Part shown: one piece after another, positions 46,729 to 56,827 of the stretch
How the letters are laid out: every line of letters starts with the position of its first letter
Numbering within the stretch: position 1 is the stretch's first letter
Assembly (NCBI GenBank): GCA_002077045.2
Contig: KZ111147.1
Span: forward strand, 786,037-850,036
Length of the DNA: 64,000 nucleotides
Reading direction: 5' to 3'
DNA from: Rachicladosporium sp. CCFEE 5018
Taxonomy: Eukaryota > Ascomycota > Dothideomycetes > Cladosporiales > Cladosporiaceae
Translations under genes and position numbers: made by a program
Notes under the pieces: model-generated
Seen by the model: only the letters and a program-made list of their open reading frames with translations
Told to the model about the DNA's origin: nothing
Databases searched by the model: none

Positions 46729-47955
46729 TCAGCCAGGTGTGATTGGACCGTAAGGCGTGATGGGCGTGACCGGTCCGTTTGGTGTAATGGGACTTGCACT
46801 CATCGGCGTGTTCGCGCGGCTGATGCGTTCCGTGATCTCGACTTCGTCTCCTACACGCAAGACAGCACCTGAGGGACCTGCACAGGCATACTGACCGAAT
46901 ACTGGCTTATCTGCAGAATTTCAGTCATGTTCTAATCGAGAGGTAAGATAATAAGACTCACTAGGGAACTTATCATTGACTCGTCGATCTTTGGCAAGCA
47001 GACCATAGAGCTGTCGATTCGTAGCGATCATGCCGCCTTTTGCCAGATCGACGTTCAGACTCAGGCAGCGGACTGTGCGAGCCAGACATCTGACGGATAC
47101 TTCCTGCTCAGGATCACTCTGTGATCGAATTGCAAGCATACTCCATCCATCTTCCTCATACGGCTCCTGCTCCTCCCCAACGTCAACATGCACATTGGGC
47201 CGGAAGCGAATGATCACATCTTCGCCCTGCGCCACAGCTGGCAGCCGCCGTCGTGCGTCTTCTTCAGACGCCGAAGAAGTAATCAACAATGGTGCAGCAT
47301 CAGCAAAGCGTAAACGCTGCGGTTGCAGCTTATCGTTGACTGAGATTGACAGCGCCTGGTAATGTTTAGGCATGTACGCCGCGCCTGGGATCTCACGTTG
47401 GCCGTTGCCGCCGATGTATAACAGTCGAACCCGGAACTTGAGGTGATGGCTGAAGTAGTCCGAGATCACGTCTCCCATGTCGATGCCAGTTGCTCGTGTA
47501 CCAAAGATGGAAACTTGGAAGGTTTGTGCACTCATCAGGACGAGTGGAGACGGAGTGAGCGGGATCACGATAGATCGATTCTCCTTGGCCTGAATTTGCG
47601 TGATTGTGAGCTTCGACCAAGCAATATCGACTGCGCAGTGGAAGAGACCGAGTTCGAAGTATGATCTGCTGGTTGTTAGCTCAAATGCATGGACTTCTGT
47701 CCCTGCGTCATGGCGCACTTGATCGTGATGTGTTCGCACAGGCCATGGCACTCGCCTGTGGGCGGTTTGACGAGTACATATTGTCGATCAAATCGCAGCC
47801 CTTCGTTTGTGATTTCTGCTGCCGTGACCTCGACTGGTCGCAGGGACTTGACGGGATATATGAAAAGCTATGAGACCTTGTGTCAGTGGTCGGCTCGAGT
47901 CCGATAGGTGTATAGGCTCAGAAGGTAGAGGGTGCCCTACTCGTTGGATCTTCAT
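46729..47955 (-). CDS. MOSC-domain protein (molybdenum cofactor sulfurase C-terminal type), copy 2, complete
   Basis: Exons on the minus strand are 47955-47941 (only five codons, MKIQR), 47867-47719, 47665-46962 and 46910-46729, giving 349 residues. The spliced N-terminus reads MKIQRLFIYPVKSLRPVEV, the typical start of the MOSC N-terminal beta-barrel domain. The MOSC domain follows, with RFRPNVHVD, EEDGWSMLAI and CLARTVRCLSLNVD. The conserved cysteines in the last motif suggest sulfur or molybdenum-cofactor handling, as in mARC and the MOCOS C-terminus, but most stand-alone fungal members are uncharacterised. It shares a 341-bp divergent promoter with the Zn2Cys6 regulator. Confidence 0.88.
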
Positions 47956-48296
47956 GGCGCCGGTCGCTATCTCTTCACAGTCTATACTACGCGACCGACT
48001 GCTGTCATGTATCGTCCGGTCGATGCCAAACGCAAGTAATCCGATGTCTGGTTTCGACGCCACATTGCTGTTCATTCATCAGCAATGTCCAGGGTGGGCC
48101 TAGCGCTCCAGACCCTCGGCTGCCGTGGGCTGCTACAACCCTCGCGCCATCGAAAGTCAGACTGCACGCCGAGTGACATTCTTCTTTCTGCAATGAACGA
48201 AATGATGCAATGGCAGTCTATCGCATAGTCGAATGCTAGCAGCTAGACGGAGATCAACGAGCGTGGTACCTCTGTCGCGATCTGCTGGTCCACACA
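47956..48296. promoter_or_regulatory. Divergent promoter, MOSC / Zn2Cys6 regulator, copy 2
   Basis: 341 bp between the two start codons. The same length and nearly the same sequence separate the pair at 49979-50319. A regulator sharing a promoter with a neighbouring enzyme gene often controls it, but no binding site was recognised. Confidence 0.6.
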
Positions 48297-49087
48297 ATGG
48301 CGGAGCCCTCGGCTCCAGTGGAACGAGCATGTGATCGCTGTCGAGAGCGGCGGGTGAAGGTGAGTTGGCCGCGAGGTATTGAGTGACTCTCGGTCCGCGA
48401 TGCTGACAACGTAACAAGTGCGACAAACGCCATCCGGCATGCTTTCGTTGCGAGAAACTCGGCAAGCCGTGCCCTGGCTACGACAAGAAGCGGAAGTTCG
48501 TGGACGAGGGTGTGACGCTTCGAAAGAAGTTTGAGACGGAAACGGACCAGCGCAGCAATTCTGGAGAGTTCGCTGAGCTCTCTCTGAATGTACGAATTTG
48601 TTATGACAGTATTTCAAGCTAGTTCTGACAGCATTACAGAGTCCTCACAGTACGATAGCTGGCGCTAACCATGACTCCCCGTCGTCGTCTGACGGAGTGC
48701 GGCGAAGACGGACATCTCTTCATGCACTACCGTCTCGACTCGGCCAAAATGTGGCCAAGCCAAGTACAAATCCGGTCGATGATCTCAAGTGCTTCAGATC
48801 TCAGCCAATGTACAGCCCGCCCACTGCGCTTAATCAACTTCCACCCTTAGCATCGGACATGGACCTCGATAACATACTCAACGAAGTCTTGGACCCGCTG
48901 CAGTTCGATCCCGATTGGTTCAACCTCGAACCAGACTCATTCTATGGCAAGAACAACAACTCGTGTGGTTTCATCCCGAATCTCCCCGAGATCGTGGATG
49001 AAGTCGACAAGTTCGATGCTATGCCGTCGATAGAGAAGTCCGATCTAAGACTGCCCCGACCTGGAACATCGCAAAGCCTGCCATGGG
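48297..49087 (+). CDS. Zn(II)2Cys6 transcription factor, copy 2, 5' part
   Basis: The first three exons (48297-48359, 48419-48589 and 48640 to the gap) of the regulator described at 50320-52513. The zinc cluster is complete and identical in spacing. The gene is cut by the N run after TSQSLPW. The sequence continues without a single difference in the piece starting at 63403, which overlaps its last 225 bases. Confidence 0.9.
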
Positions 49088-49187
49088 NNNNNNNNNNNNN
49101 NNNNNNNNNNNNNNNNNNNNNNNNNNNNNNNNNNNNNNNNNNNNNNNNNNNNNNNNNNNNNNNNNNNNNNNNNNNNNNNNNNNNNNN
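49088..49187. other. Assembly gap of 100 N (contig 2 / contig 3)
   Basis: Exactly 100 N. The left side ends inside the Zn2Cys6 gene, and the right side restarts about 1.9 kb further back, inside MOSC. Confidence 0.95.
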
Positions 49188-49978
49188 TCCTGCTCCTCCC
49201 CAACGTCAACATGCACATTGGGCCGGAAGCGAATGATCACATCTTCGCCCTGCGCCACAGCTGGCAGCCGCCGTCGTGCGTCTTCTTCAGACGCCGAAGA
49301 AGTAATCAACAATGGTGCAGCATCAGCAAAGCGTAAACGCTGCGGTTGCAGCTTATCGTTGACTGAGATTGACAGCGCCTGGTAATGTTTAGGCATGTAC
49401 GCCGCGCCTGGGATCTCACGTTGGCCGTTGCCGCCTATGTATAACAGTCGAACCCGGAACTTGAGGTGATGGGTGAAGTAGTCCGAGATCACGTCTCCCA
49501 TGTCGATGCCAGTTGCTCGTGTACCAAAGATGGAAACTTGGAAGGTTTGTGCACTCATCAGGACGAGTGGAGACGGAGTGAGCGGGATCACGATAGATCG
49601 ATTCTCCTTGGCCTGAATTTGCGTGATTGTGAGCTTCGACCAAGCAATATCGACTGCGCAGTGGAAGAGACCGAGTTCAAAGTATGATCTGCTAGTTATT
49701 AGCTCCAATGCATGGACTTCTGCCCCTGCGTCATGGCGCACTTGATCGTTATGTGTTCGCACAGGCCATGGCACTCGCCTGTGGGCAGTTTGACGAGTAC
49801 ATATTGTCGATCGAATCGCAGCCCTTCGTTTGTGATTTCTGCTGCCGTGACCTCGACTGGTCGCAGGGACTTGACGGGATATATGAAAAGCTATGAGACC
49901 TTGTGTCAGTGGTAGGCTCGAGTCCGATAGGTGTATAGGCTCAGAAGGTAGAGGGTGCCCTACTCGTTGGATCTTCAT
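49188..49978 (-). CDS. MOSC-domain protein, third piece, 5' part
   Basis: Exons 49978-49964, 49890-49742 and 49688 to the gap code for the N-terminal beta-barrel domain and the start of the MOSC domain, ending near RFRPNVHVDVGEEQ. The missing 3' part corresponds to 22653-23027 at the end of contig 1. About 61 bases of the gene (equivalent to 47104-47164) lie in neither piece. Confidence 0.87.
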
Positions 49979-50319
49979 GGCGCCGGTCGCTGTCTCTTCA
50001 CATTCTATACTACGCGACCGACTGCTGTCATGTATCGTCCGGTCGATGCCGAACGCAAGTAATACGATGTCTGGTTTCGACGCCACATTGCTGTTCATTC
50101 ATCAGCAATGTCCAGGGTGGGCCTAGCGCTCCAGACCCTCGGCTGCCGTGGGCTGCTACAACCCTTGCGCCATCGAAGGTCAGACTGCACGCCGAGTGAC
50201 ATTCTTCTTTCTGCAATGAACGAAATGATGCAATGGCAGTCTATCGCATAGTCGAATGCTAGCAGCTAGACGGAGATCAACAAGCGTGGTACCTCTGTCG
50301 CGATCTGCTGGTCCACACA
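49979..50319. promoter_or_regulatory. Divergent promoter, MOSC / Zn2Cys6 regulator, contig 3
   Basis: 341 bp, the same length as 47956-48296 and differing at only a few sites. No operator was recognised. Confidence 0.6.
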
Positions 50320-52513
50320 ATGGCGGAGCCCTCGGCTCCAGTTGAACGAGCATGTGATCGCTGTCGAGAGCGGCGGGTGAAGGTGAGTTGGCCGAGAGGT
50401 ATTGAGTGACTCTCGGTCCGCGATGCTGACAACGTAACAAGTGCGACAAACGCCATCCGGCATGCTTTCGTTGCGAGAAACTCGGCAAGCCGTGCCCGGG
50501 CTACGACAAGAAGCGGAAGTTCGTGGACGAGGGTGTGACGCTTCGAAAGAAGTTTGAGACGGAAACGGACCAGCGCAGCAATTCTGGAGAGTTCGCTGAG
50601 CTCTCTCTGAACGTACGAATTTGTTATGACAGTTATTTAAGCTAGTTCTGACAGCATTACAGAGTCCTCACAGTACGATAGCTGGCGCTAACCATGACTC
50701 CCCGTCGTCGTCTGACGGAGTGCGGCGAAGACGGACATCTCTTCATGCACTACCGTCTCGGCTCGGCCAGAATGTGGCCAAGCCAAGTACAAATCCGGTC
50801 GATGAGCTCAAGTGCTTCAGATCTCAGCCAGTGTACAGCCCGCCCACTGCGCTTAATCAACTTCCACCCTTAGCATCGGACATGGACCTCGATAACATAC
50901 TCAACGAAGTCTTGGACCCGCTGCAGTTCGATCCCGATTGGTTCAACCTCGAACCAGACTCATTCTATGGCAAGAACAACAACTCATGTGGCTTCATCCC
51001 GAATCTCCCTGAGATCGTGGATGAAGTCGACAAGTTCGATGCTATGCCGTCGATAGAGAAGTCCGATCTAAGACTGCCCCGACCTGGAACATCGCAAAGC
51101 CTGCCATGGGCCACCGACAGCCAGTTTCACACGAGTGGTCTTATCACAGACGAGCGCGAACATGAAATGGCATTTCTGATACGACATTTCACGGAGTTCA
51201 TTGGACCTTGGATGGACTTATATGACTGCGACAATCACTTCAGTCACCTAGTACCCTTGAGAGCGCTGGGTGACGCCTTACTGAAGAACGCAATAGCAGC
51301 AGTAGCTGCCAAGCAGCTTGGTCGCATGGGTGGTCGGAAGCTGTTTGCCAGCGCGCAATGCCAAAAGCCCGCGTTGATGGAGATCATTGATGATGCACGC
51401 AGTATCGACTGGTACTACAAGGCTGCCAACTACTACGACAAGGCCATACATTACTCGAGAGTATACTTGCAGCAGTTGTCGGGAAGTTTGAGCAATCCGC
51501 CTTCGCCAGAAATCACTGCGACGGGAACGTCGTTAAGCTCCGACGACCTACTATTGGCAGTGTCGATGTTCACACTGTACGAGTCGCTTGACACGATAGA
51601 GACGGGTTGGCTACAGTAAGCACATACAATGCGATAATCTGCGGGCTGGGCACTGACACAAGCTAGACATCTCACAGGTATGAAGTCGCTACTAAGCGTC
51701 GTAAGACCTCCAGCAGAGACACCACAGAAGCCACCAGACCAAAGCGTCGGTCGACTGGCATCGTTCTGGAACTTCGCACGAGCCGACTACCAAGCAGCGT
51801 ACACTAACCACACCGTCACACTACTCAATACAGAGGATATGAGCATGTGGCAAGATTGCGGTCTAGAGGTCTCAACGTTGGGAGAGTTGTACCACCATCC
51901 TGACAAGGTCGAAAGGGATCCCGGTTACAAGTCCACAACGACGGAGCTGGTCTCACATACTCTCCTCTACCTCGTACTGCGGGTTATGAACTATCTAGCA
52001 ACTCCCAGCATACCTCCAACCGCCCGCCAGGCAATACAGGAATCACTATCCTCAAGTCTTGACAGCTGGCACAACACCCTCCCCACGGTCTTCCAGCCAT
52101 GCGCACAGCTTCGTCGACGCCCGATGCGTGGTCTCACGCCCTCGGTCACCTCCAACATCTCACCCACTTTGATGGAAAGGTTTTATCCGATACCTCTCAC
52201 GGCAGCGACAATGCTCCTGTACCACTTCGCGCGCATTACGCTGCTGCTCAGTCCACCTATACCAGATCTCAGCGCTCCTGTACCTCAAGAGGCTCTGGCG
52301 CACGCGTACGAGATTTTGGGGATAGCGATCGGGCGTCCACATCCCGCCGTCAGAGTTGAGATGCCACTGCCGCTCTATGCCGCAGGACTGTGCATGGAGA
52401 CTGACGAGGAGAGAAAGCTGGTGATCGAACTGCTCGGTGCTGTGGAGGGAGACACGGGCGTTGTCACGGAGGGCAAAGTGAAAGCCTTGAAGGAGCTTTG
52501 GGGTTGGAGCTAA
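50320..52513 (+). CDS. Zn(II)2Cys6 fungal transcription factor, complete copy
   Basis: Exons 50320-50382, 50442-50612, 50663-51615 and 51667-52513 give 677 residues. The N-terminal zinc cluster has cysteines at 12, 15, 22, 29, 32 and 39, the canonical C-x2-C-x6-C-x6-C-x2-C-x6-C spacing. The first intron falls exactly between Lys21 and Cys22, a common position in this family. A Ser/Pro-rich linker follows, then a fungal-specific regulatory region with FTLYESLDTIETGWLQHLTG at the exon 3/4 junction, a motif typical of this class. It should be a nuclear DNA-binding regulator. The ligand and target genes are unknown; the divergently transcribed MOSC gene is one candidate. Confidence 0.9.
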
Positions 52514-52893
52514 CAGCTTGAGCTTAAGCTTGAGTGTGTAGTCTATTCTATGTACCACGCCACTCAACACGATTATAACACCCAGAACCGTATCTCTGCG
52601 GTGTAGCAGATCACGCCTGCCGTGACGTTCTCAATTCCCATTGCCGCCGTTTGACAGCTAGAACAGTCTGCTCGCGGCGTTCTGCCGTACTTTCACCCAA
52701 ACGTATCGGCTAGCCGCGACTTCAACCAGCAGCTTGCTGATGATCACCCTCACTTCCTGCATCGCCCGCAGCACATCTCGTCCCGAAAATCTTCAGGACC
52801 CGCGGGCATCAGACACTTCCAGCTCGGTGGCCATCTCTCATGTCATCCACTCTGGTCCCTTAGCATCGCCCATCAACATCGTCATCAAACACC
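52514..52893. other. Convergent intergenic region, regulator / LLPH-like
   Basis: 380 bp between two stop codons, presumably 3' UTRs. Nothing else was recognised. Confidence 0.5.
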
Positions 52894-53333
52894 TCATCTC
52901 TTCCCACCCTTCTTCACTTTACTAGGATGCTTCGCAAACGCAATATTGGCCGTCACTTTGCGATGCCTGTGCTTGTCGTTCCTGCCTTTCCGCACCTCTT
53001 TCGCTTTCTTGATCTGTGAATTGCTCCTCGTCTCCCGAGTAGTGGTCTTTGTGAGCGCCGCACCATCTGCATCGTCCATTGCGTCGGGGTCTGCTTTGGG
53101 GTCTAGTGGTATCTCGTCTGCGCACTGTTAGTCCACGGAGTACTGCGATTGCTTTCGATATCAGTACCTTGCTCCACTTCCATCTCGCGCCTTGGTGGCT
53201 TCTCTTGCTGTGCAAGTGCGAGCAGCTTCGCGGAAAGTCGCTCATTTCGTGCTTTCTCAACGGGACCGAAGACCTTCCTTCGCAGGGCTGTGTTGTTCTT
53301 CTTAATACCGGAGGAGCGCGCGCTTTTGGCCAT
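52894..53333 (-). CDS. LLPH/YBL028C-like small basic nucleolar protein
   Basis: Exons 53333-53168 and 53117-52894 give 129 residues. The start MAKSARSSGIKKNN and the following FGPVEKARNERLSAKL are typical of the YBL028C/LLPH (DUF2423) family, short lysine-rich proteins linked to early large-ribosomal-subunit assembly. The second exon is also very basic (KKAKEVRKGRNDKHRHRK, ending KKGGKR), which fits nucleolar location and RNA binding. The splice join EQ-DEIPLDP keeps frame. It diverges from the hypothetical gene at 53735. Confidence 0.82.
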
Positions 53334-53734
53334 GGTGACTATTTCGTGATACCGAACTGCAGAGTACAAGACTTGTAACTATTTGAGATGCGGCTGCCCC
53401 GAAATGCAACAGAGATTGATAAATTTAGAGTTGTTATCGGAGCTCGGATCAGAGCTTATCGTTCATAAAGTATCTCAAAGTGTGGGGGTGGGACCTGGTG
53501 TGGCGCTGGACTTGCCTGCCACAGCCTAACAAACACAGGTCAATTGGCGAGAGAGACTTCAATACATTGACTCGCACATGCGTCCCGACTAATCCAGCGA
53601 GGGTTGTGTTGCAAACCACTTTTGGCAATTCTAGCGCAAGAAGCCGTACATTGAACGACTTCCATCGGATACGGCCGCCAACCACCGAAGACAGCCACTC
53701 ATATTGCGCAAGGCAACCTCTTCTAGGCGACGAT
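53334..53734. promoter_or_regulatory. Divergent promoter, LLPH-like / hypothetical
   Basis: 401 bp between two start codons. The hypothetical frame is open back to 53480, so a longer N-terminus cannot be fully excluded. No specific site was recognised. Confidence 0.5.
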
Positions 53735-54514
53735 ATGAGCAAACGCAAAGCCGCTTCTCTAGACCAACCTAGTACCTCCCGTATCCGAAACAAAATCCCC
53801 CAACGGATGACCACAAACGGCCATCACCCACGACTAGCCGAAGACCCAGGTGCCTGGTACCATTGCACGAAAGATCATTACGACGGCCTCGACAAGATCG
53901 CTCAGCGCCAATGGCGAAACGTAATCCGCATCCTCTTCACGGACGAAGGCACGCCCTCTCAAACCGGCGAGCCATGCGTAGCTTGCATTAAAGCTCTCGA
54001 GCCGAATGAGTACTGGAGTTGTCAGATGTTCAGTTCCGAGGCGAGGGCACTAGATGCGACGTTGAGTCAGCGGTGCGCGAGATGTATCATCCAGCATCGG
54101 ACTTGTGAGCCTAGCACTCAAGGATCCGCGCTCGAGACGCCAGCGGCTTCTGCAGACGACCACGCCACGACTTGCGATGGCTGCGCCGGCCTGAAAGACG
54201 ACCTCGCAGCTCTCAAGGACGAGGTGGCGGAGCTCAAGAGAAGGCTCGCCGCCGTCGAAAGTCTCGAGGCGCGCCTGGAAGCTCTTGAGCAGCAGAGTCG
54301 AGACGCCATCGAGCGAGTGCGGCCGATCAAGCGGCTGCGCATGGAGAGCGACGAGGCGATTGATGTCGACGAGGAGCAGCCAGATCGACTTCGACGCATC
54401 GTCACAGGCTTCGAAGGGCGACTAGAGCAAAGGATCGAGGAGCGCATTGCGCAGCGACTAGACGCGCGGATTGCGGAGAAAGTCGAGGATGCGTTGGCTG
54501 ATGCTCTGGGGTGA
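53735..54514 (+). CDS. Hypothetical Cys-containing coiled-coil protein
   Basis: A 259-residue frame without introns, starting at the ATG of MSKRKAASLDQP. Family not recognised. Visible parts are a basic N-terminus with a Lys/Arg cluster; a conserved-looking segment with paired cysteines (CVACIKALEPNEYWSC and CARCIIQHRTCEP, about 105-155), which could bind zinc; then CDGCAGLKDD and a Glu/Arg/Leu-rich heptad stretch (about 155-200) likely to form a coiled coil. A KRLR patch and a second amphipathic helix rich in alternating Arg/Glu close the protein. The layout resembles small fungal nuclear proteins of unknown role. No function is proposed. Confidence 0.6.
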   Translation: MSKRKAASLDQPSTSRIRNKIPQRMTTNGHHPRLAEDPGAWYHCTKDHYDGLDKIAQRQWRNVIRILFTDEGTPSQTGEPCVACIKALEPNEYWSCQMFSSEARALDATLSQRCARCIIQHRTCEPSTQGSALETPAASADDHATTCDGCAGLKDDLAALKDEVAELKRRLAAVESLEARLEALEQQSRDAIERVRPIKRLRMESDEAIDVDEEQPDRLRRIVTGFEGRLEQRIEERIAQRLDARIAEKVEDALADALG

Positions 54515-55012
54515 ATCATCGGAACGATTCGCCTTGACTCGATATTACCAAAGTATTTCGTGGTTGTTGATGGAGGAAAGACGATGGTGTCCCTCCTGCT
54601 CCTAGAAATCTCGAGACTCTCCAGTGCGCAAATCGACATTGCATCAGCAGCGGAAATTTACGCCGTTCCGCTGCATTTCAGGGCCCTCTCATCAGTGCCG
54701 CTTTGAAGCGGATATGATGAGCCGACACTAGATGGCACATCGCGCCAAGTCAGCGGTTGTGGAAGCGTTGCCAGGCGCATGAAAGCATTGCCAAATTGCG
54801 GAGAGGTCCAGCTGTTGACATAATATGAGAAGAAATGATCGAGGATCAGTGTTAGGAAGATGGCTTGAGCGCAAGCATCAGAGCTGCTGCATAATCATAC
54901 CCGGCTTTTCGCCACCCATGTATACCCTACTGTGTACTCCATGAAACGCCAGACTTCTGCCTCCAGCCCGCTAATATGTGAATGTTATCGTCTCAATTCT
55001 CTTGCGTATCCC
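54515..55012. other. Convergent intergenic region, hypothetical / ERG3
   Basis: 498 bp between two stop codons. No gene, repeat or RNA was recognised. Confidence 0.5.
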
Positions 55013-56180
55013 TCACTTTAACTTCTTCTCCTCGCCATAGCTCCTATCATCCCCACCCTCGACCTCCACGACCATCTTCTCCATCTCCCTCGCCTGCCGC
55101 CTCCACTCATCCTGCCCGAACTTCGTCTGCTTGGCAAACAGCTCCGGATTAGGCTGCCTGTAGCTCCCTCCCAGCCGGTCCCAAAGCGTGGTGAACTGCC
55201 CATAATTGTAGTTGAAGTACAAGTGGTGCATCGTGTGACACGCCGCTCCGTTGATGATGGGTGAGTTGGCGACATACTCCCCATCATGAATCATGACCGT
55301 CCAGATCTGGATGAAAGTGAAGAGCGCAATGTTGGCGAACTTCTGCAGCGGGAAGAGGAAAGGGAAGAGGTGATACGGCACACTCTGACTGAACCCATCG
55401 AGCGGGTGGAAGGCGTGCGACGCAAAAGGCGTGGGCATGATCCACTTGTGATGCGGCTTATGCAGCTTCTTGTACAGGATCGGATGGTGCAAACCGCGGT
55501 GGATCCAGTAAATCAAGAAGTCCGTGAAGAGCAGGAAGAACGGGAACTGGATGTAGGTCCAGCTCTTGCCGAAAACATCGAAGATCGGGTGCGAGAAGCC
55601 TGGCGCTGAGATAGCGTCGTAGAGAAAGGAGTGGCCGCGCACTTCGGCTACGAAGGCTGGCACGGTGAAGATGGCCATTATGGGGATTGAGCGGACGGTT
55701 TGGGAGATTTCTTGGCGGATCTGGTTTTTGAGGTATTTGGGGTGGTTGAAGGTTGTTTTGTCGAAGACGAAGATGTAGCTTAGGGTTGCGCAGGTGAAGT
55801 AGATTAGAGAGCCGAAGAGCCTGGGGTTTCTGTTAGTTGAGAGGTCGTTGTCTAGATTTGGAAGAGCGATCCCACCATGTGATCATATACAAGCTCACGA
55901 ATTGGCGATATATGCTGTCCCGATCCCATTGGCTCTGATATGCGTATTGACTCGGTTGTACGCTCAAGTATTGGCTCGCTGGCTCGAACTGCCATGTACT
56001 CCTCGACCCGACCAGCCCACCGAGCTGTTGTGAAAAGGTCTCATTGTCGTAGCCCTTGAAGCCAGCGGCCAATGTGCTGACCGGATTAAAGACCGAGAAT
56101 GAGGTTGCCGCACTTGGTAGGACTGTGGCGTAGAGGCGATCAAAGAAGAACGTGTCCGCAAGCTCGAGAACGACGTCCAT
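55013..56180 (-). CDS. ERG3: C-5 sterol desaturase (ERG3)
   Basis: Introduces the C5-C6 double bond in late ergosterol synthesis at the endoplasmic reticulum, using cytochrome b5 and a di-iron centre. Exons 56180-55876 and 55820-55013 give 370 residues, close to yeast Erg3. The fatty-acid hydroxylase histidine boxes are present: HRGLHH at about 209-214, HKPHH at about 222-226, and HTMHH further on. Several hydrophobic helices are visible (LFGSLIYFTCATLSYIFVF, WTYIQFPFFLLFTDFLIYW). The splice join MITW-LFGSL fits. The N-terminal MDVVLELADTFFFDRLYA matches family starts. The C-terminal tail is charged, ending in KKLK, which could serve as an ER-retention dilysine-like signal (inference). Confidence 0.94.
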
Positions 56181-56827
56181 GGTGTAGGTATTGGTTGCCC
56201 GCAAGCTTATCCAGATGCTGTCTGGTCTGCCCGCGATTACGGTGAGGTGGGATCGTGCTGTCGCTGATACTCGTCGTCTCTCCCAACGGTAAAAGCTGTA
56301 CACCAATCGTAAGATCCTAGTGTCGCAATCCTCCCAAGTCAATGCGATATGCACAGGAAAGACTCCAGAACGTCGTGAACGCCTCCCAAGCATGAGCTTA
56401 TTAACACACCGAGCTCCACACAAAACCGTACGACTTCGAGCACAATTTGAAGTGGGTCCTGCATTTCCAGCGCCATGCAGGGTCTGCCATGCGACTTTCG
56501 ATTCGCTGAGATGTATGATTAAGCTTCTTCGCCTGGAGAAACGTGCCAGCGGAGTTCACTCCCCTGCAGGATCTGATAACGATGAGCGAGGGATGATGAT
56601 CGATGTCTGTTGTAGCACGGCTGTCACACGAGAGGCATCATCGTTCTCATAGCAGCTGCTGTACTTTCGCTACATGTCTACACTCGTTCGCTGTTGCTCC
56701 CCAGCATCAGTATCGTGACTTGCTCGCTCGCCTAGCGTGTCATGCCTTCGCTACAGTACCATGCTATGCCAAACTTCCGCTCTCAAACACACAGCATCTG
56801 ATCATAAAGGCTAGAGCACCAAGCTCA
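56181..56827. promoter_or_regulatory. Upstream region of ERG3
   Basis: 647 bp between the ERG3 start and the SIZ ligase stop, both on the minus strand. They should contain the ERG3 promoter and the SIZ 3' end. Sterol-responsive elements could be expected, but none was identified by eye. Confidence 0.45.

Larger units (their letters stand above)
24105..47103. repeat. Second collinear copy of the block at 1-23027
   Basis: Gene order, strand, intron positions and exon lengths match the first block throughout, with scattered substitutions and small indels, so offsets drift from 24104 at the left end to 24076 at the right. Divergence is a few percent on average but uneven. The two blocks are never joined by continuous sequence, because an N run lies between them. 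Most likely these are homeologous or allelic chromosomes. Confidence 0.93.
47165..49087. repeat. End of contig 2, duplicated at 49188-51110
   Basis: This 1923-bp stretch (MOSC 5' half, shared promoter, start of the Zn2Cys6 gene) aligns without net length change, at a constant offset of 2023, to the start of contig 3, with scattered substitutions. It is a second collinear homeolog overlap, not a local tandem repeat, because an N run separates the two. Confidence 0.9.

Noticed and set aside
1..47103. A true 24-kb tandem segmental duplication
   Set aside because: No continuous sequence joins the copies. The only transitions fall on 100-N gaps, and overlap evidence at the other gaps points to interleaved homeologs.
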